Positions 17,157-25,522 of a DNA stretch of 64,000 bases are shown here, one piece after another; position 1 is the stretch's first letter, and each line of letters opens with the position of its first letter. The notes beneath the pieces are model-generated. The model did not search any database, had not been told where the DNA came from, and worked only from the letters and a program-made list of their open reading frames with translations. The DNA lies in NCBI RefSeq assembly GCF_008710155.1, contig NZ_VYPZ01000009.1:1-64000 (forward strand), written 5' to 3'. The stretch is from Sphingobium limneticum (GTDB lineage Bacteria > Pseudomonadota > Alphaproteobacteria > Sphingomonadales > Sphingomonadaceae). The translations under genes and the position numbers were made by a program.

Positions 17157-17180
17157 GCACTGGCCGCAAGGCTGGTTTTC

Positions 17181-17219
17181 AAAAAGGGTCGCCTTTTCTT
17201 CGGATCGGCGGCCCTTTTT
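17181..17219 (+). terminator. Rho-independent terminator after nusG
   Basis: A stem of AAAAAGGG-CGCC with GGCG-CCCTTTTT (one G-T pair) around a 13-base loop, ending in five T residues. It separates nusG from rplK. Confidence 0.8.
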
Positions 17220-17248
17220 GGCGTCTGGACGACCATCCAGATAAGGCC

Positions 17249-17315
17249 GTTCCCCGGCGCAGGCCGGGGTCCAGTTCAGAGCGTGGACCTGAACCCCGGC
17301 CTGCGCCGGGGAAAC
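17249..17315. repeat. Intergenic palindrome, GTTCCCCGGCG...GCCGGGGAAC family
   Basis: Mirror-image hairpins CCCCGGCGCAGGCCGGGG and CCCCGGCCTGCGCCGGGG with a centre CCAGTTCAGAGCGTGGACC. It is nearly the same as the copy at 39099. It lies in the gap between nusG and rplK, an unusual place for an insertion in a ribosomal gene cluster. Confidence 0.85.
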
Positions 17316-17546
17316 AGGGAGCAACGGCTTATCGCGATAGGATTGAGGGCCGCGCTGGGATTTTTCGGGAACGGGACAGACCCCCTTTCCTTTCGGAACG
17401 AACATCGCTATAGGCCCGCGCTTCCATATCGCCCGTCAGGGTGGATGGAGCCAAATGCGGGAGGTTGTCTTCGTGACAACCGTTCGACCGCTAAACTTGA
17501 ACCGGCAGATGTGTTCGCACATCCGCCAGCTAAAGAGTGAGTGACA

Positions 17547-17978
17547 ATGGCCAAGAAGATTACGGGCTATATCAAACTCCAGGTGCCCGCTGGAGACGCA
17601 AAGCCCGCCCCGCCGATCGGTCCTGCACTGGGTCAGCGCGGCGTGAACATCATGGAATTCTGCAAGGCGTTCAACGCGCAGACGGCCAGCATGGACAAGG
17701 GCACCCCGCTGCCCACGATCATCACCGTCTATGCCGACCGCAGCTTCACCTTCACCACGAAGCAGCCGCCTGCAACCTTCCTGATCAAGAAGGCGATCAA
17801 CCTGAAGTCGGGTTCCAAGGAACCGGGCAAGGTCGTAGCCGGCAAGATCACCCGCACCCAGCTCGCCGAAATCGCGCAGGCCAAGATGGTCGACCTCAAC
17901 GCGAACGACATCGACGCTGCAACGAAGATCATCGAAGGCTCCGCTCGCGCGATGGGCCTCGACGTGGTGGAGGGCTGA
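17547..17978 (+). CDS. rplK: 50S ribosomal protein L11
   Basis: A 143-residue protein of the large subunit GTPase-associated centre. The N-terminal domain has [20 protein letters not shown], and the C-terminal RNA-binding domain has [20 protein letters not shown]. The length is normal. The ATG at 17547 is preferred to one two codons upstream. It overlaps in transcription unit with rplA, which starts five bases after its stop. Confidence 0.98.
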   Translation: MAKKITGYIKLQVPAGDAKPAPPIGPALGQRGVNIMEFCKAFNAQTASMDKGTPLPTIITVYADRSFTFTTKQPPATFLIKKAINLKSGSKEPGKVVAGKITRTQLAEIAQAKMVDLNANDIDAATKIIEGSARAMGLDVVEG

Positions 17979-17982
17979 TATA

Positions 17983-18681
17983 ATGGCGAAGATCACCAAG
18001 AAGGCCAAGGTTCTGGCCGCTGCGGTCGACCGCGAAAAGCTGCACGGCGTTGACGAAGCGCTGGGCCTGATCAAGACCCACGCGACCGCCAAGTTCGACG
18101 AATCCGTCGAAATCGCGATCAACCTGGGCGTCGATCCGCGTCATGCCGACCAGATGGTCCGTGGCGTCGTCACCCTGCCCGCCGGCACCGGCAAGGACGT
18201 TCGCGTCGCCGTGTTCGCCCGCAACGACAAGGCTCAGCAGGCGCTCGACGCCGGTGCCGACATCGTGGGCGCCGAAGACCTGCTCGAATCGATCCAGGCC
18301 GGCAACATCGACTTCCAGCGCGTCATCGCCACCCCCGACATGATGGGTCTGGTGGGTCGTCTGGGTAAGGTTCTGGGCCCCAAGGGCCTGATGCCGAACC
18401 CCAAGCTGGGCACCGTGACGCCGAACGTCGCCGAAGCCGTGAAGGCCGCCAAGGGTGGTCAGATCGAATTCCGCGTCGAAAAGGCCGGCATCATCCACGC
18501 TGGCCTCGGCAAGTCGAGCTTCTCGGCCGAAGACCTGCGCAAGAATTTCGACGCCTTCGTCGACGCGATCGTCAAGGCGAAGCCGTCGGGTTCGAAGGGC
18601 AAATATGTTCGCAAGATCGCCCTGTCGTCCTCGATGGGCCCGGGCGTGAAGGTCGATGTGGCGGAAGTCGCTTCGGTCTGA
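17983..18681 (+). CDS. rplA: 50S ribosomal protein L1
   Basis: A 232-residue protein that binds 23S rRNA at the L1 stalk and often represses its own operon. Signature segments are [40 protein letters not shown] and a C-terminal [20 protein letters not shown]. Length and position after rplK are standard. A strong terminator follows, so rplJ and rplL do not continue in this operon. Confidence 0.98.
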   Translation: MAKITKKAKVLAAAVDREKLHGVDEALGLIKTHATAKFDESVEIAINLGVDPRHADQMVRGVVTLPAGTGKDVRVAVFARNDKAQQALDAGADIVGAEDLLESIQAGNIDFQRVIATPDMMGLVGRLGKVLGPKGLMPNPKLGTVTPNVAEAVKAAKGGQIEFRVEKAGIIHAGLGKSSFSAEDLRKNFDAFVDAIVKAKPSGSKGKYVRKIALSSSMGPGVKVDVAEVASV

Positions 18682-18705
18682 GTTTTGCGCTATAGACTAT
18701 GAGAC

Positions 18706-18747
18706 AAGCCTCCTTCCTCGGAATGTGGAAGGAGGCTTTCTTGTTTG
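18706..18747 (+). terminator. Rho-independent terminator after rplA
   Basis: A perfect 12-bp stem AAGCCTCCTTCC/GGAAGGAGGCTT with a nine-base loop and a TCTTGTTT tail. It ends the rplKA unit. Confidence 0.9.
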
Positions 18748-18936
18748 AGGGGATACGGCCTTAGCGCCTGTCCCCTTTGCCATTCCGAGAGAGAGAATGG
18801 CGGTTGGGCAACCAACCTGAACGGGTGCGAATTGACCTGACGCACCGGCTGATCGCGAACCGGCGACAGCGAGACAGGTTATGTTGATTCCGTCGGATGA
18901 AGGCGGGTCGCTTTTAACCGACGAGAAAACAAAAAC

Positions 18937-20712
18937 ATGACATTTGAAACACTCCACCCCCTCCTTGCCCAGGCGTTGACGACCAAGGGCTATGAGGCGC
19001 TGACCCCCGTCCAGTCCGAAGTGACGCAGGAAGAAGCGCATGGCCGCGACCTGATCGTGTCCGCGCAGACCGGTTCGGGCAAGACCGTCGCCTTCGGCTT
19101 GGCCATGGCCGGCGAATTGCTGGGCGACGCCGATCGCCTGCCCCCGCCCGCCTGGCCGCTGGCGCTGGTAATCGCGCCGACGCGCGAACTGGCGTTGCAG
19201 GTCAGCCGCGAGCTGGAATGGCTGTACGCCGGCGCCCGCGCCCGCATCGCCACCTGCGTCGGCGGCATGGACGCCGCCAAGGAACGCCGTGCCCTGTCGC
19301 AGGGCGCGCATATCGTGGTCGGCACGCCGGGCCGTCTGCGCGACCATCTGGAACGCGGCGCGCTCGACCTGTCGGCGCTCAAGACCGCCGTGCTCGACGA
19401 AGCGGACGAAATGCTCGACATGGGCTTCCGCGAGGATCTGGAAGGCATTCTCGACGCGACCGGCGAAGGCCGCCGCACGCTGCTGTTTTCGGCCACCATG
19501 CCCAAGCCGATCGTGGCGCTGGCCCGCCGCTACCAGAAGGACGCGCTGCAAATCGCGACCATCTCGGCCGAGCGCGGTCATGGCGACATCAGCTATCAGG
19601 CGATGACCGTCGCGCCCGCCGACATCGAAAATGCGGTGGTGAACCTGCTGCGTTTCCATGAAGCGGAAACGGCGATCCTGTTCTGCGCCACGCGCGACAA
19701 TGTGCGTCACCTGCATGCCAGCCTGACCGAGCGTGGCTTTGCCGCCGTGGCGCTGTCGGGCGAGCATAGCCAGAATGAGCGCAACCATGCGTTGCAGGCG
19801 CTGCGCGACAAGCGCGCCCGTGTCTGCGTGGCGACCGACGTGGCCGCACGTGGCATCGATCTGCCCACGCTGACGCTGGTGGTCCATGTGGAGCTGCCCC
19901 GCGACGCGGAAACCATGCAGCATCGCTCGGGCCGTACCGGCCGTGCGGGCAAGAAGGGCACCGCCGTGCTCATCGTGCCCTATCCGCGCCGCCGCCGCGT
20001 CGAATCCATGCTGAAGGGGGCGAAGATCCCGGTCGAATGGACGACGGCGCCGAGCAAGGAGCAGATCGCCGCGCAGGATGCCGAACGGCTGCGCGCGCGC
20101 CTGCTGGAGCCGATGGAGCTGGAAGAGTCCGACTGGGCGCTGGGTGGCGAACTGCTGGAAGCCAAGAGCGCCAAGGAGATCGCCGCGATGCTGGTGCGCA
20201 GCGCCCGTGCGGCGATGCCTGCGCCCGAAGAGCTGCTGGACGCCAGCGAGGCGCCTGCGCGTCGTGACGGGCCGCGTCCGGGCTTTGAGGACACGCAGTG
20301 GTTCCGCATGGACATCGGCCGTCGCCAGAATGCCGATCCGCGCTGGATCCTCCCGCTGATCTGCCGCCGTGGCCATGTGTCGCGTGGCGACATCGGCGCG
20401 ATCCGCATCACCACCAACGAGACGATGTTCGAAATTCCGCGCGCCATCGCGTCGAAGTTCATCGCATCGGTCAAGCGCACCGGCGAAGCGGGTGACGAGG
20501 GTGCGGACGTCACGTTCGAGCCGACCGAAGGCGCACCGCGCGAGGAAGCCCGCGAGAACCGCAAGCAGCTGCGCCCGTCCAACGATTCGCGTCCCAACCG
20601 CAGCGGCCCGCCGCGTGGCGGACCGGGCGGCGGTCGTCCGCACAGCCCGCGCCCGTTCAAGGGCGCCGGCGCCGGTGGCCCGCGCAAGGGCCCGCCCCGC
20701 TCGCGCGGTTGA
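18937..20712 (+). CDS. DEAD-box ATP-dependent RNA helicase with DbpA-type RNA-binding domain
   Basis: A 591-residue RNA helicase. Motifs: Walker A AQTGSGKT (43-50), PTRELALQV, TPGRL, DEAD (154-157), SAT, ARGIDLPT and HRSGRTGRAG. The part near residues 450-510 (FRMDIGRRQNADPRWILPLI, IGAIRITTNETMFEIP) is a DbpA-like RNA-recognition domain. The C-terminal tail is rich in Arg, Gly and Pro, probably disordered and RNA-binding. It is the DeaD/CsdA type, involved in ribosome assembly and RNA turnover, which fits its place beside ribosomal genes. A strong terminator follows. Confidence 0.95.
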   Translation: MTFETLHPLLAQALTTKGYEALTPVQSEVTQEEAHGRDLIVSAQTGSGKTVAFGLAMAGELLGDADRLPPPAWPLALVIAPTRELALQVSRELEWLYAGARARIATCVGGMDAAKERRALSQGAHIVVGTPGRLRDHLERGALDLSALKTAVLDEADEMLDMGFREDLEGILDATGEGRRTLLFSATMPKPIVALARRYQKDALQIATISAERGHGDISYQAMTVAPADIENAVVNLLRFHEAETAILFCATRDNVRHLHASLTERGFAAVALSGEHSQNERNHALQALRDKRARVCVATDVAARGIDLPTLTLVVHVELPRDAETMQHRSGRTGRAGKKGTAVLIVPYPRRRRVESMLKGAKIPVEWTTAPSKEQIAAQDAERLRARLLEPMELEESDWALGGELLEAKSAKEIAAMLVRSARAAMPAPEELLDASEAPARRDGPRPGFEDTQWFRMDIGRRQNADPRWILPLICRRGHVSRGDIGAIRITTNETMFEIPRAIASKFIASVKRTGEAGDEGADVTFEPTEGAPREEARENRKQLRPSNDSRPNRSGPPRGGPGGGRPHSPRPFKGAGAGGPRKGPPRSRG

Positions 20713-20734
20713 TAGCCCTGCTTTGACGAGTTGA

Positions 20735-20771
20735 AAAAGGCCCCGTTCGGTATGACCGAACGGGGCCTTTT
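20735..20771. terminator. Bidirectional rho-independent terminator
   Basis: A 17-bp stem AAAAGGCCCCGTTCGGT/ACCGAACGGGGCCTTTT with a three-base loop. It has A and T runs on both sides, and lies between the convergent helicase and antiporter genes, so it can serve both. Confidence 0.92.
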
Positions 20772-20774
20772 CTT

Positions 20775-22409
20775 TTATCGCACGCCGCACAGGGTGAGCA
20801 TGCGGCCGGCCAGTTCGCGTTCGCCCATGACGACATGGGGGACGCCCAGCCGCTCCAGATGCTCGACCTCCGCATCGCTATGGGCGCGGGCGATGACCTG
20901 AACCTTGTCATTGAGGTTGCGGGCATGTTCGTGGATGGCGCCGCCTTCATAGCCTTCTGGCACCGCGATCAGCAGGTGACGCGCCTCGCAAATGCCGGCG
21001 GCGAGCAGATGCTTGTCCTCCAGCGCGTTGCCCTTCACCACCGACAGGCCGTTTTCCTCGGCCTCCTCCGCGCGTTCCGGGTCGCCTTCCACGACCACGA
21101 AATGCACGTCATGTTCATGCAGGCGCAGGGCGATCAATTTGCCCACGCGGCCATAGCCGATCAGGATGACATGGCCGATGCGTGGGCGTGCCGGCGCCTT
21201 GGCGGCTTCCACTTCCTCATCGTCATCCTTCTTGTGGTCGCGCACGATGAGCGAGAAGAGGATGGGGTTGAGGAAGATGGAGACGAGCGCGCCGGCAAGG
21301 ATGAGGTCGCGCGCGTCGGCGGGCAGGACGCCAAGGCCCGTGCCCAGCGAAGCCAGGATGAAGGAAAATTCGCCGATCTGCGCCAGGCTGGCGGCGATGG
21401 TGAGCGCCGTCACATTGGCATGGCCAAAGGCGCGAACGATGCCCCAGGCGGCGATCGACTTGCCGATGACGATGATGAGCACCGTCGCCAGCAGCGGCAG
21501 CGGATGCTCCAGCACGATCGAGGGGTTGAAGAGCATCCCCACCGACACGAAGAACAGCACAGCAAAGGCATCGCGCAGTGGGAGTGTCTCCTCCGTCGCG
21601 CGGCGGCTGAGCGGGGTTTCGCCCAGGATCATGCCGGCGAAGAAGGCGCCCAGTGCGAAGGACACGTCGAAGGCGAGGGCTGCGCCGAAAGCGACGCCCA
21701 GCGCGATGGCGAGGACGGCGAGGCGGAATAGCTCGCGCGATCCGGTATGGACGACCCAGTGGAGCGCCCAGGGGATGACGCGACGGCCGACGATCAGCAT
21801 GACCGCGACGAAGCCTGCGACCTTCAGCAGCGTGCCCAGCAGCGGCGCTATGAGCGCCCCTGCCCCACCGCCGTCCGCATTGTTGAGGACGCCGGCCAGC
21901 GCGGGGAGCAGGACGAGGGCGAGGACCATCACCAGATCCTCCACGATCAGCCAGCCGATCGCGATTCGGCCGCGCCGGGTTTCGACCAGGTCGGCGCCCT
22001 GCAACGCGCGCAGCAGCACCACGGTACTGGCGACCGAGAGCGCGAGGCCGAAGACGATGCCCCCCATCAGGCCCCAGCCCATATAATAGGACAGGCCCAT
22101 GCCGAGCAGGGTCGCGACCGCGATCTGCACCAGCGCACCGGGGACGGCGATATTCTTGACCGATAACAGGTCTTTCAGCGAGAAATGCAGGCCGACCCCG
22201 AACATCAGCAGGATGACGCCGATTTCGGCCAGTTCATTGGCCAGGCCCGCGTCGGCGACGAAACCGGGCGTGAAGGGGCCGACCAATATGCCGGCGACCA
22301 GATAGCCGACCAGCGGCGAGAGTTTGAGGCGATGGGCGATGGCGCCCATGATGAAGGCGACGACGAGGCCGGCAACGATGGTGCCGATCAGGGGCGTGTG
22401 ATGGGGCAT
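20775..22409 (-). CDS. ybaL: YbaL-type monovalent cation:proton antiporter (CPA2) with RCK domain
   Basis: A 544-residue protein. Residues about 5-390 form the CPA2 sodium/proton exchanger domain with about 12 helices (for example LVGYLVAGILVGPFTPGF and FFVSVGMLFNPSIV). Residues about 410-540 are a cytoplasmic TrkA-N/RCK domain with the nucleotide-binding motif GYGRVG (418-423). The overall pattern matches YbaL/KefB-like potassium efflux proteins, which protect against electrophiles or osmotic stress. The acidic linker HKKDDDEEVEAAK joins the two domains. The gene is convergent with the helicase. Ion specificity is not certain. Confidence 0.9.
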   Translation of the reverse strand: MPHHTPLIGTIVAGLVVAFIMGAIAHRLKLSPLVGYLVAGILVGPFTPGFVADAGLANELAEIGVILLMFGVGLHFSLKDLLSVKNIAVPGALVQIAVATLLGMGLSYYMGWGLMGGIVFGLALSVASTVVLLRALQGADLVETRRGRIAIGWLIVEDLVMVLALVLLPALAGVLNNADGGGAGALIAPLLGTLLKVAGFVAVMLIVGRRVIPWALHWVVHTGSRELFRLAVLAIALGVAFGAALAFDVSFALGAFFAGMILGETPLSRRATEETLPLRDAFAVLFFVSVGMLFNPSIVLEHPLPLLATVLIIVIGKSIAAWGIVRAFGHANVTALTIAASLAQIGEFSFILASLGTGLGVLPADARDLILAGALVSIFLNPILFSLIVRDHKKDDDEEVEAAKAPARPRIGHVILIGYGRVGKLIALRLHEHDVHFVVVEGDPERAEEAEENGLSVVKGNALEDKHLLAAGICEARHLLIAVPEGYEGGAIHEHARNLNDKVQVIARAHSDAEVEHLERLGVPHVVMGERELAGRMLTLCGVR

Positions 22410-22473
22410 GAAAGCCTTTCGATCCTGTCGCCGGACGCTGTGCGATCCGTCCGGCGGGAATATTTATACCACA

Positions 22474-22546
22474 TTCGTTCGGTTCGAGCCTGTCGAGAAC
22501 GCAGGCGCGGAGCTGACTGCTTCTCGACTGGCCCCGGCCGAACGGA
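22474..22546. repeat. Degenerate copy of the TTCGGTTCGAGCCTGTCGAGAAC repeat
   Basis: The left arm CGTTCGGTTCGAGCCTGTCGAGAAC is intact; the right arm is decayed to TTCTCGACTGGCCC...CCGAACGGA. Compare 28352 and 32459, where both arms are intact. Confidence 0.65.
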
Positions 22547-22558
22547 TGGAGGGGACGT

Positions 22559-22690
22559 TTATTCTACGACGGTCATCATCATCGCCGACAGGCCGGCGGC
22601 GGCAACGGCCAGACCGGACATGATGGCGGGCATGAACCACCAGGGTGGGCGGCGACGACGGATGCGTCGCGATGCTTTCCTGCGAGCCAT
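22559..22690 (-). CDS. Small basic single-span membrane protein (43 residues)
   Basis: An open frame of 43 codons with a strong Shine-Dalgarno (GAAGGAG, eight bases before the ATG). The product starts with MARRKASRRIRRRR, then PPWWFMPAIMSG, a hydrophobic helix LAVAAAGLSAMMMTV and a short acidic end. This is a positive-inside, single-pass topology. I do not recognise a family. It follows a hairpin at 22711-22737 and lies downstream of another small membrane protein on the same strand. Its reality rests on the ribosome binding site and the clear membrane-protein composition. Confidence 0.6.
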   Translation of the reverse strand: MARRKASRRIRRRRPPWWFMPAIMSGLAVAAAGLSAMMMTVVE

Positions 22691-22710
22691 GGGAGATGCT
22701 CCTTCTTCCG

Positions 22711-22737
22711 ACGAAAGCCCGGCTGCGAGGGCCGGGC
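22711..22737 (-). terminator. Probable intrinsic terminator
   Basis: On the minus strand: stem GCCCGGC/GCCGGGC, a seven-base loop and a TTTCGT tail, 15 bases after the stop of the upstream membrane protein gene. It is short and the T tract is weak, so read-through into the 43-codon gene is possible. Confidence 0.5.
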
Positions 22738-22751
22738 GTTAACGCGAATCG

Positions 22752-23111
22752 TCAGGAAGCGAAGGGCGGCGCACGGGCGCGGCGGGTGCGCGCGGGGGTA
22801 AGGGATCGAAGAGGTGCACGATACCGTGCGACAGAGCCTGTCGCGCGGGCATGGCGGATCGCGAGCAGGACGATGGCCAGCGCCAGCGCGAGCAGCATGG
22901 GCGGCGATGCGCCGTCCCCACCGGGGCGGGGCGTTTCCACCGCCGTCTGGGATGCAGGCTGGGCGCGGGCCTTGAGCACCACGTCCAGAGTCGCGGGGTT
23001 GAAGGCGGAGCCGGTCGCGCGGCTGAGCGGCGGTCCCAGCGGCGCCAGAGCGGACAGCAAAGTCACCGCCAGCAGCGTCCACAGGGCGGCAAGGATCGGC
23101 AGGCGCATCAT
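22752..23111 (-). CDS. Hypothetical two-span membrane protein
   Basis: A 119-residue protein. Residues 4-25 (LPILAALWTLLAVTLLSALAP) and 71-87 (PMLLALALAIVLLAI) are hydrophobic helices with a hydrophilic loop between them, and the C-terminus is very basic (RTRRARAPP). The start was placed at the double ATG at 23111, preceded by GGAAAGG. No family was recognised. The neighbouring small protein gene lies downstream on the same strand. The call is supported by start signal and composition rather than by similarity. Confidence 0.5.
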   Translation of the reverse strand: MMRLPILAALWTLLAVTLLSALAPLGPPLSRATGSAFNPATLDVVLKARAQPASQTAVETPRPGGDGASPPMLLALALAIVLLAIRHARATGSVARYRAPLRSLTPARTRRARAPPFAS

Positions 23112-23375
23112 CGCACCCTTTCCGCTCCACCATGACCCTGTATCCTGCCGCATGCGCGAGACTTGCTCCTATAATAGCGTATCTGTAATGCCGACCTGGC
23201 CTGTGTAGCCATGAAGATAGGAACGAAAAAGCGGGAAAACCACCCCGGTTCCAAACTGCCATCGGTTGACAGGCGCGAGTCATTCCACTAACGGGCCACA
23301 TTCCCGCGCGGGTCGGCAAGGCGTCATGTCTTTGGTGAGTTGCGTAAAGCAGATTTGAACGAGAAGAGACAAGCC

Positions 23376-23672
23376 ATGTTCGCTATCGTGCGCACGGGCG
23401 GCAAGCAGTATCGCGTCGCCGCCGGAGACAAGATCGTCGTAGAAAAGCTGGCTGGCGAAGCCGGCGACAAGGTCACGCTGGACGACGTCCTGCTGGCCGG
23501 TGAAGGCGGCGACCTGAAGGACGTTGCCAAGCTGACCGTTGCCGCCGAGATCATCGCGCAGGCGAAGGGCGAGAAGGTCATCGTCTTCAAGAAGCGTCGT
23601 CGTCACAACTATCGCCGCAAGAACGGTCACCGCCAGAATCACACGATCCTCAAGATCGTGTCGATCGACTGA
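23376..23672 (+). CDS. rplU: 50S ribosomal protein L21
   Basis: A 98-residue large subunit protein. The N-terminus [20 protein letters not shown] is the family signature, and the C-terminal [19 protein letters not shown] segment is the basic RNA-binding tail. The start was set at the ATG before MFAIV. It is followed after 29 bases by rpmA, the usual order. Confidence 0.98.
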   Translation: MFAIVRTGGKQYRVAAGDKIVVEKLAGEAGDKVTLDDVLLAGEGGDLKDVAKLTVAAEIIAQAKGEKVIVFKKRRRHNYRRKNGHRQNHTILKIVSID

Positions 23673-23701
23673 GCGCAGACATAAGTTAAGGAGTTTAGGT
23701 C

Positions 23702-23971
23702 ATGGCACATAAAAAAGCTGGCGGTTCGTCGCGCAACGGTCGCGATTCTGAGTCGAAGCGCCTTGGCGTGAAGAAGTTCGGCGGTCAGGAAGTGATCGGC
23801 GGCAACATCATCATCCGTCAGCGCGGCACGCGCGTCTATCCGGGCCGCAATGTCGGCATCGGCAAGGACCACACGCTGTTCGCGCTGAACGAAGGCCGCG
23901 TGGTATTCCACACCGGCAAGCTCGGCCGCAAATATGTGTCGGTCGACGCTGTGGCACTCGCCGCCGAATAA
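23702..23971 (+). CDS. rpmA: 50S ribosomal protein L27
   Basis: An 89-residue protein near the peptidyl transferase centre. The N-terminus [20 protein letters not shown] and the segment [20 protein letters not shown] are diagnostic. The start is preceded by AAGGAG about six bases upstream. It forms one unit with rplU, and a terminator follows at 24061. obgE, often adjacent, lies about 3.3 kb downstream here. Confidence 0.98.
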   Translation: MAHKKAGGSSRNGRDSESKRLGVKKFGGQEVIGGNIIIRQRGTRVYPGRNVGIGKDHTLFALNEGRVVFHTGKLGRKYVSVDAVALAAE

Positions 23972-24060
23972 CGGACGATCGATGACGGATCGTCCCCCGC
24001 AAAAGGGGCGATCCTCCCGGCAGATGTCATTAGACGGCTGCCGGTTTTCGAGGGAAACAA

Positions 24061-24092
24061 GGGGCGCTCCTTTCATGGGAGCGCCCCTTTTT
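24061..24092 (+). terminator. Rho-independent terminator after rpmA
   Basis: A 10-bp stem GGGGCGCTCC/GGAGCGCCCC, loop TTTCATG, then five T residues. Confidence 0.9.
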
Positions 24093-24277
24093 CCGTTGCC
24101 CGATTCCAGCCGGATCGTGACAAAAGAATAAAGCGGCACTTCCTCTTCCGATTTCCCTCAAGCCTCTGGAACTCCACGCCTTCTCGCGCGTCTTGCGGGC
24201 GGGGAATCATCCAGACCATGCCGTCGCGAAGTCGTCATCATTGACGGCTAACGGCGCAGCCAAGAGGAGAGACGAGA

Positions 24278-24850
24278 ATGTTTGCCCGTACCCCCCGCCT
24301 GCTCCTTCGTCCGGGCTGGATGGAAGATGCCCCCATGCTGGCCCGGACGATCGGTGATCCGTCGGTCCTGCGTAACCTGACCCGTGCGCCCAGCCCCTAT
24401 GGACTGGACGATGCGGAAGCCTTTCTGGCGCTGCCGCAACATCCGCAATTGCCGCGCCTGCTGGCCTTTACCCGCACCCAGGGCGCCCCGCGCCTGGTGG
24501 GTGGTTGCGGCATCCATCTGAGCGAGGATGGCGCGCCGGAACTGGGTTACTGGATCGCCCGCCCTTATTGGGGCCTGGGCTTTGCGACCGAAGCCGCGCG
24601 CGCCGTGCTGAGCATGGCGCGGGCCAATGGCGTTCGCGATATCCGCGCCTGCCACTTCGCGGACAATCCGGCATCCGGCAATGTCCTGCGGAAGCTCGGC
24701 TTCCACTTCACCGGACACAAGGCGCAGCGTTACAGCTTGGCCCGCGATGCCATGGTCGATTGCCTGCTGTTCGAGGAAGGCGAGTCGATGCGACAGGATA
24801 ACGACCCGGCCATGGACCTGTATCGGGATGCGATGCTGGTGGCGGCGTGA
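24278..24850 (+). CDS. GNAT-family N-acetyltransferase (RimJ/RimL type)
   Basis: A 190-residue acetyltransferase that should move acetyl from acetyl-CoA to an amine. The family core is visible: ELGYWIARPYWGLGFATEAA is the pyrophosphate-binding part, and FADNPASGNVLRKLGFHFTG is the conserved C-terminal strand and helix. A GGAGAG ribosome binding site precedes the start. A second, distinct GNAT gene lies 0.1 kb downstream on the other strand. The substrate cannot be predicted; RimJ/RimL members modify ribosomal proteins or small molecules. Confidence 0.9.
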   Translation: MFARTPRLLLRPGWMEDAPMLARTIGDPSVLRNLTRAPSPYGLDDAEAFLALPQHPQLPRLLAFTRTQGAPRLVGGCGIHLSEDGAPELGYWIARPYWGLGFATEAARAVLSMARANGVRDIRACHFADNPASGNVLRKLGFHFTGHKAQRYSLARDAMVDCLLFEEGESMRQDNDPAMDLYRDAMLVAA

Positions 24851-24869
24851 AGTCGATATCGTAAATATC

Positions 24870-24963
24870 ATCGTCATCCCCGCGCAGGCGAGGAACCATC
24901 TCACAAGATATCGTCAGACCCAGAAATCGGGAGATGGGTTCCCGCTTTCGCGGGAATGACGAT
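24870..24963. repeat. Intergenic palindrome, CGTCATCCCCGC...CGGGAATGACG family
   Basis: The outer arms ATCGTCATCCCCGCGCAGGCG and CGCGGGAATGACGATG are complementary over most of their length, and the inside holds short hairpins such as CCCGCTTTCGCGGG. It sits between the convergent GNAT genes and resembles the 36255 element in its CGTCA/TGACG ends. Confidence 0.65.
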
Positions 24964-24966
24964 GTT

Positions 24967-25491
24967 TTAGTGTTTCGGCCGATCGAATACCCGCGTCGGC
25001 TTTCCGCCATAATCGGTATCGACGAGCGCGTGGAAACCCAGTTTCTCCGCCACATGGATCGATGCTGCATTGTCGGGGTCGATGATGCAGCGGAGCGAGG
25101 GCGCGGCGACATGCGCGTCGGCCCAGTCGAGGATCGCCTGCATCGCTTCGGTGGCGATGCCCCTGCCCCAGGCTTGCGGACCCAGCACCCAGCCGGCTTC
25201 CGGCACGCCTTCCAGTTCGGCTATGCCTCGTTCGGCGCTGAGCAGACCGGCTTCGCCGAGGAAGGCGCCGCTGTCGCGTTCCTCTATCACCCACATGCCG
25301 TGGCCGAGCAGCGACCACATGCCCGCATAGCGTAATATGCGGAACCAAACCGCCTGGCTGTCCTGCGGCATCCCGCCAATATGGCGTACGACATCCGCGT
25401 CGGCCCATAATGTGCGGCAGTTGGCATAATCCTCCACCCTGTGCGGGCGGAGGATCAGGCGGATGGTTTCGAGCGTGGGGGCTTGCGTCAT
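24967..25491 (-). CDS. GNAT-family N-acetyltransferase
   Basis: A 174-residue acetyltransferase. The N-terminus LETIRLILRPHRVEDYANCR is typical of RimJ/RimL-type proteins. The acetyl-CoA segment reads EAGWVLGPQAWGRGIATEAM, and the C-terminal strand DPDNAASIHVAEKLGFHAL is conserved. The start at 25491 was chosen because it gives this N-terminus and avoids overlap with the upstream gene's end. It is 31 bases downstream of the metal-dependent hydrolase gene and may be cotranscribed with it. The substrate is unknown. Confidence 0.88.
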   Translation of the reverse strand: MTQAPTLETIRLILRPHRVEDYANCRTLWADADVVRHIGGMPQDSQAVWFRILRYAGMWSLLGHGMWVIEERDSGAFLGEAGLLSAERGIAELEGVPEAGWVLGPQAWGRGIATEAMQAILDWADAHVAAPSLRCIIDPDNAASIHVAEKLGFHALVDTDYGGKPTRVFDRPKH

Positions 25492-25522
25492 GCGCCGATA
25501 AGACGCCGTCCCTGGCGCCCGG

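Noticed and set aside
18697-20790. Long minus-strand open frame opposite the DEAD-box helicase
   Set aside because: It is a GC-rich shadow of the helicase gene, with low-complexity Arg/Ala/Gly composition, no start signal, and it runs over two terminators.
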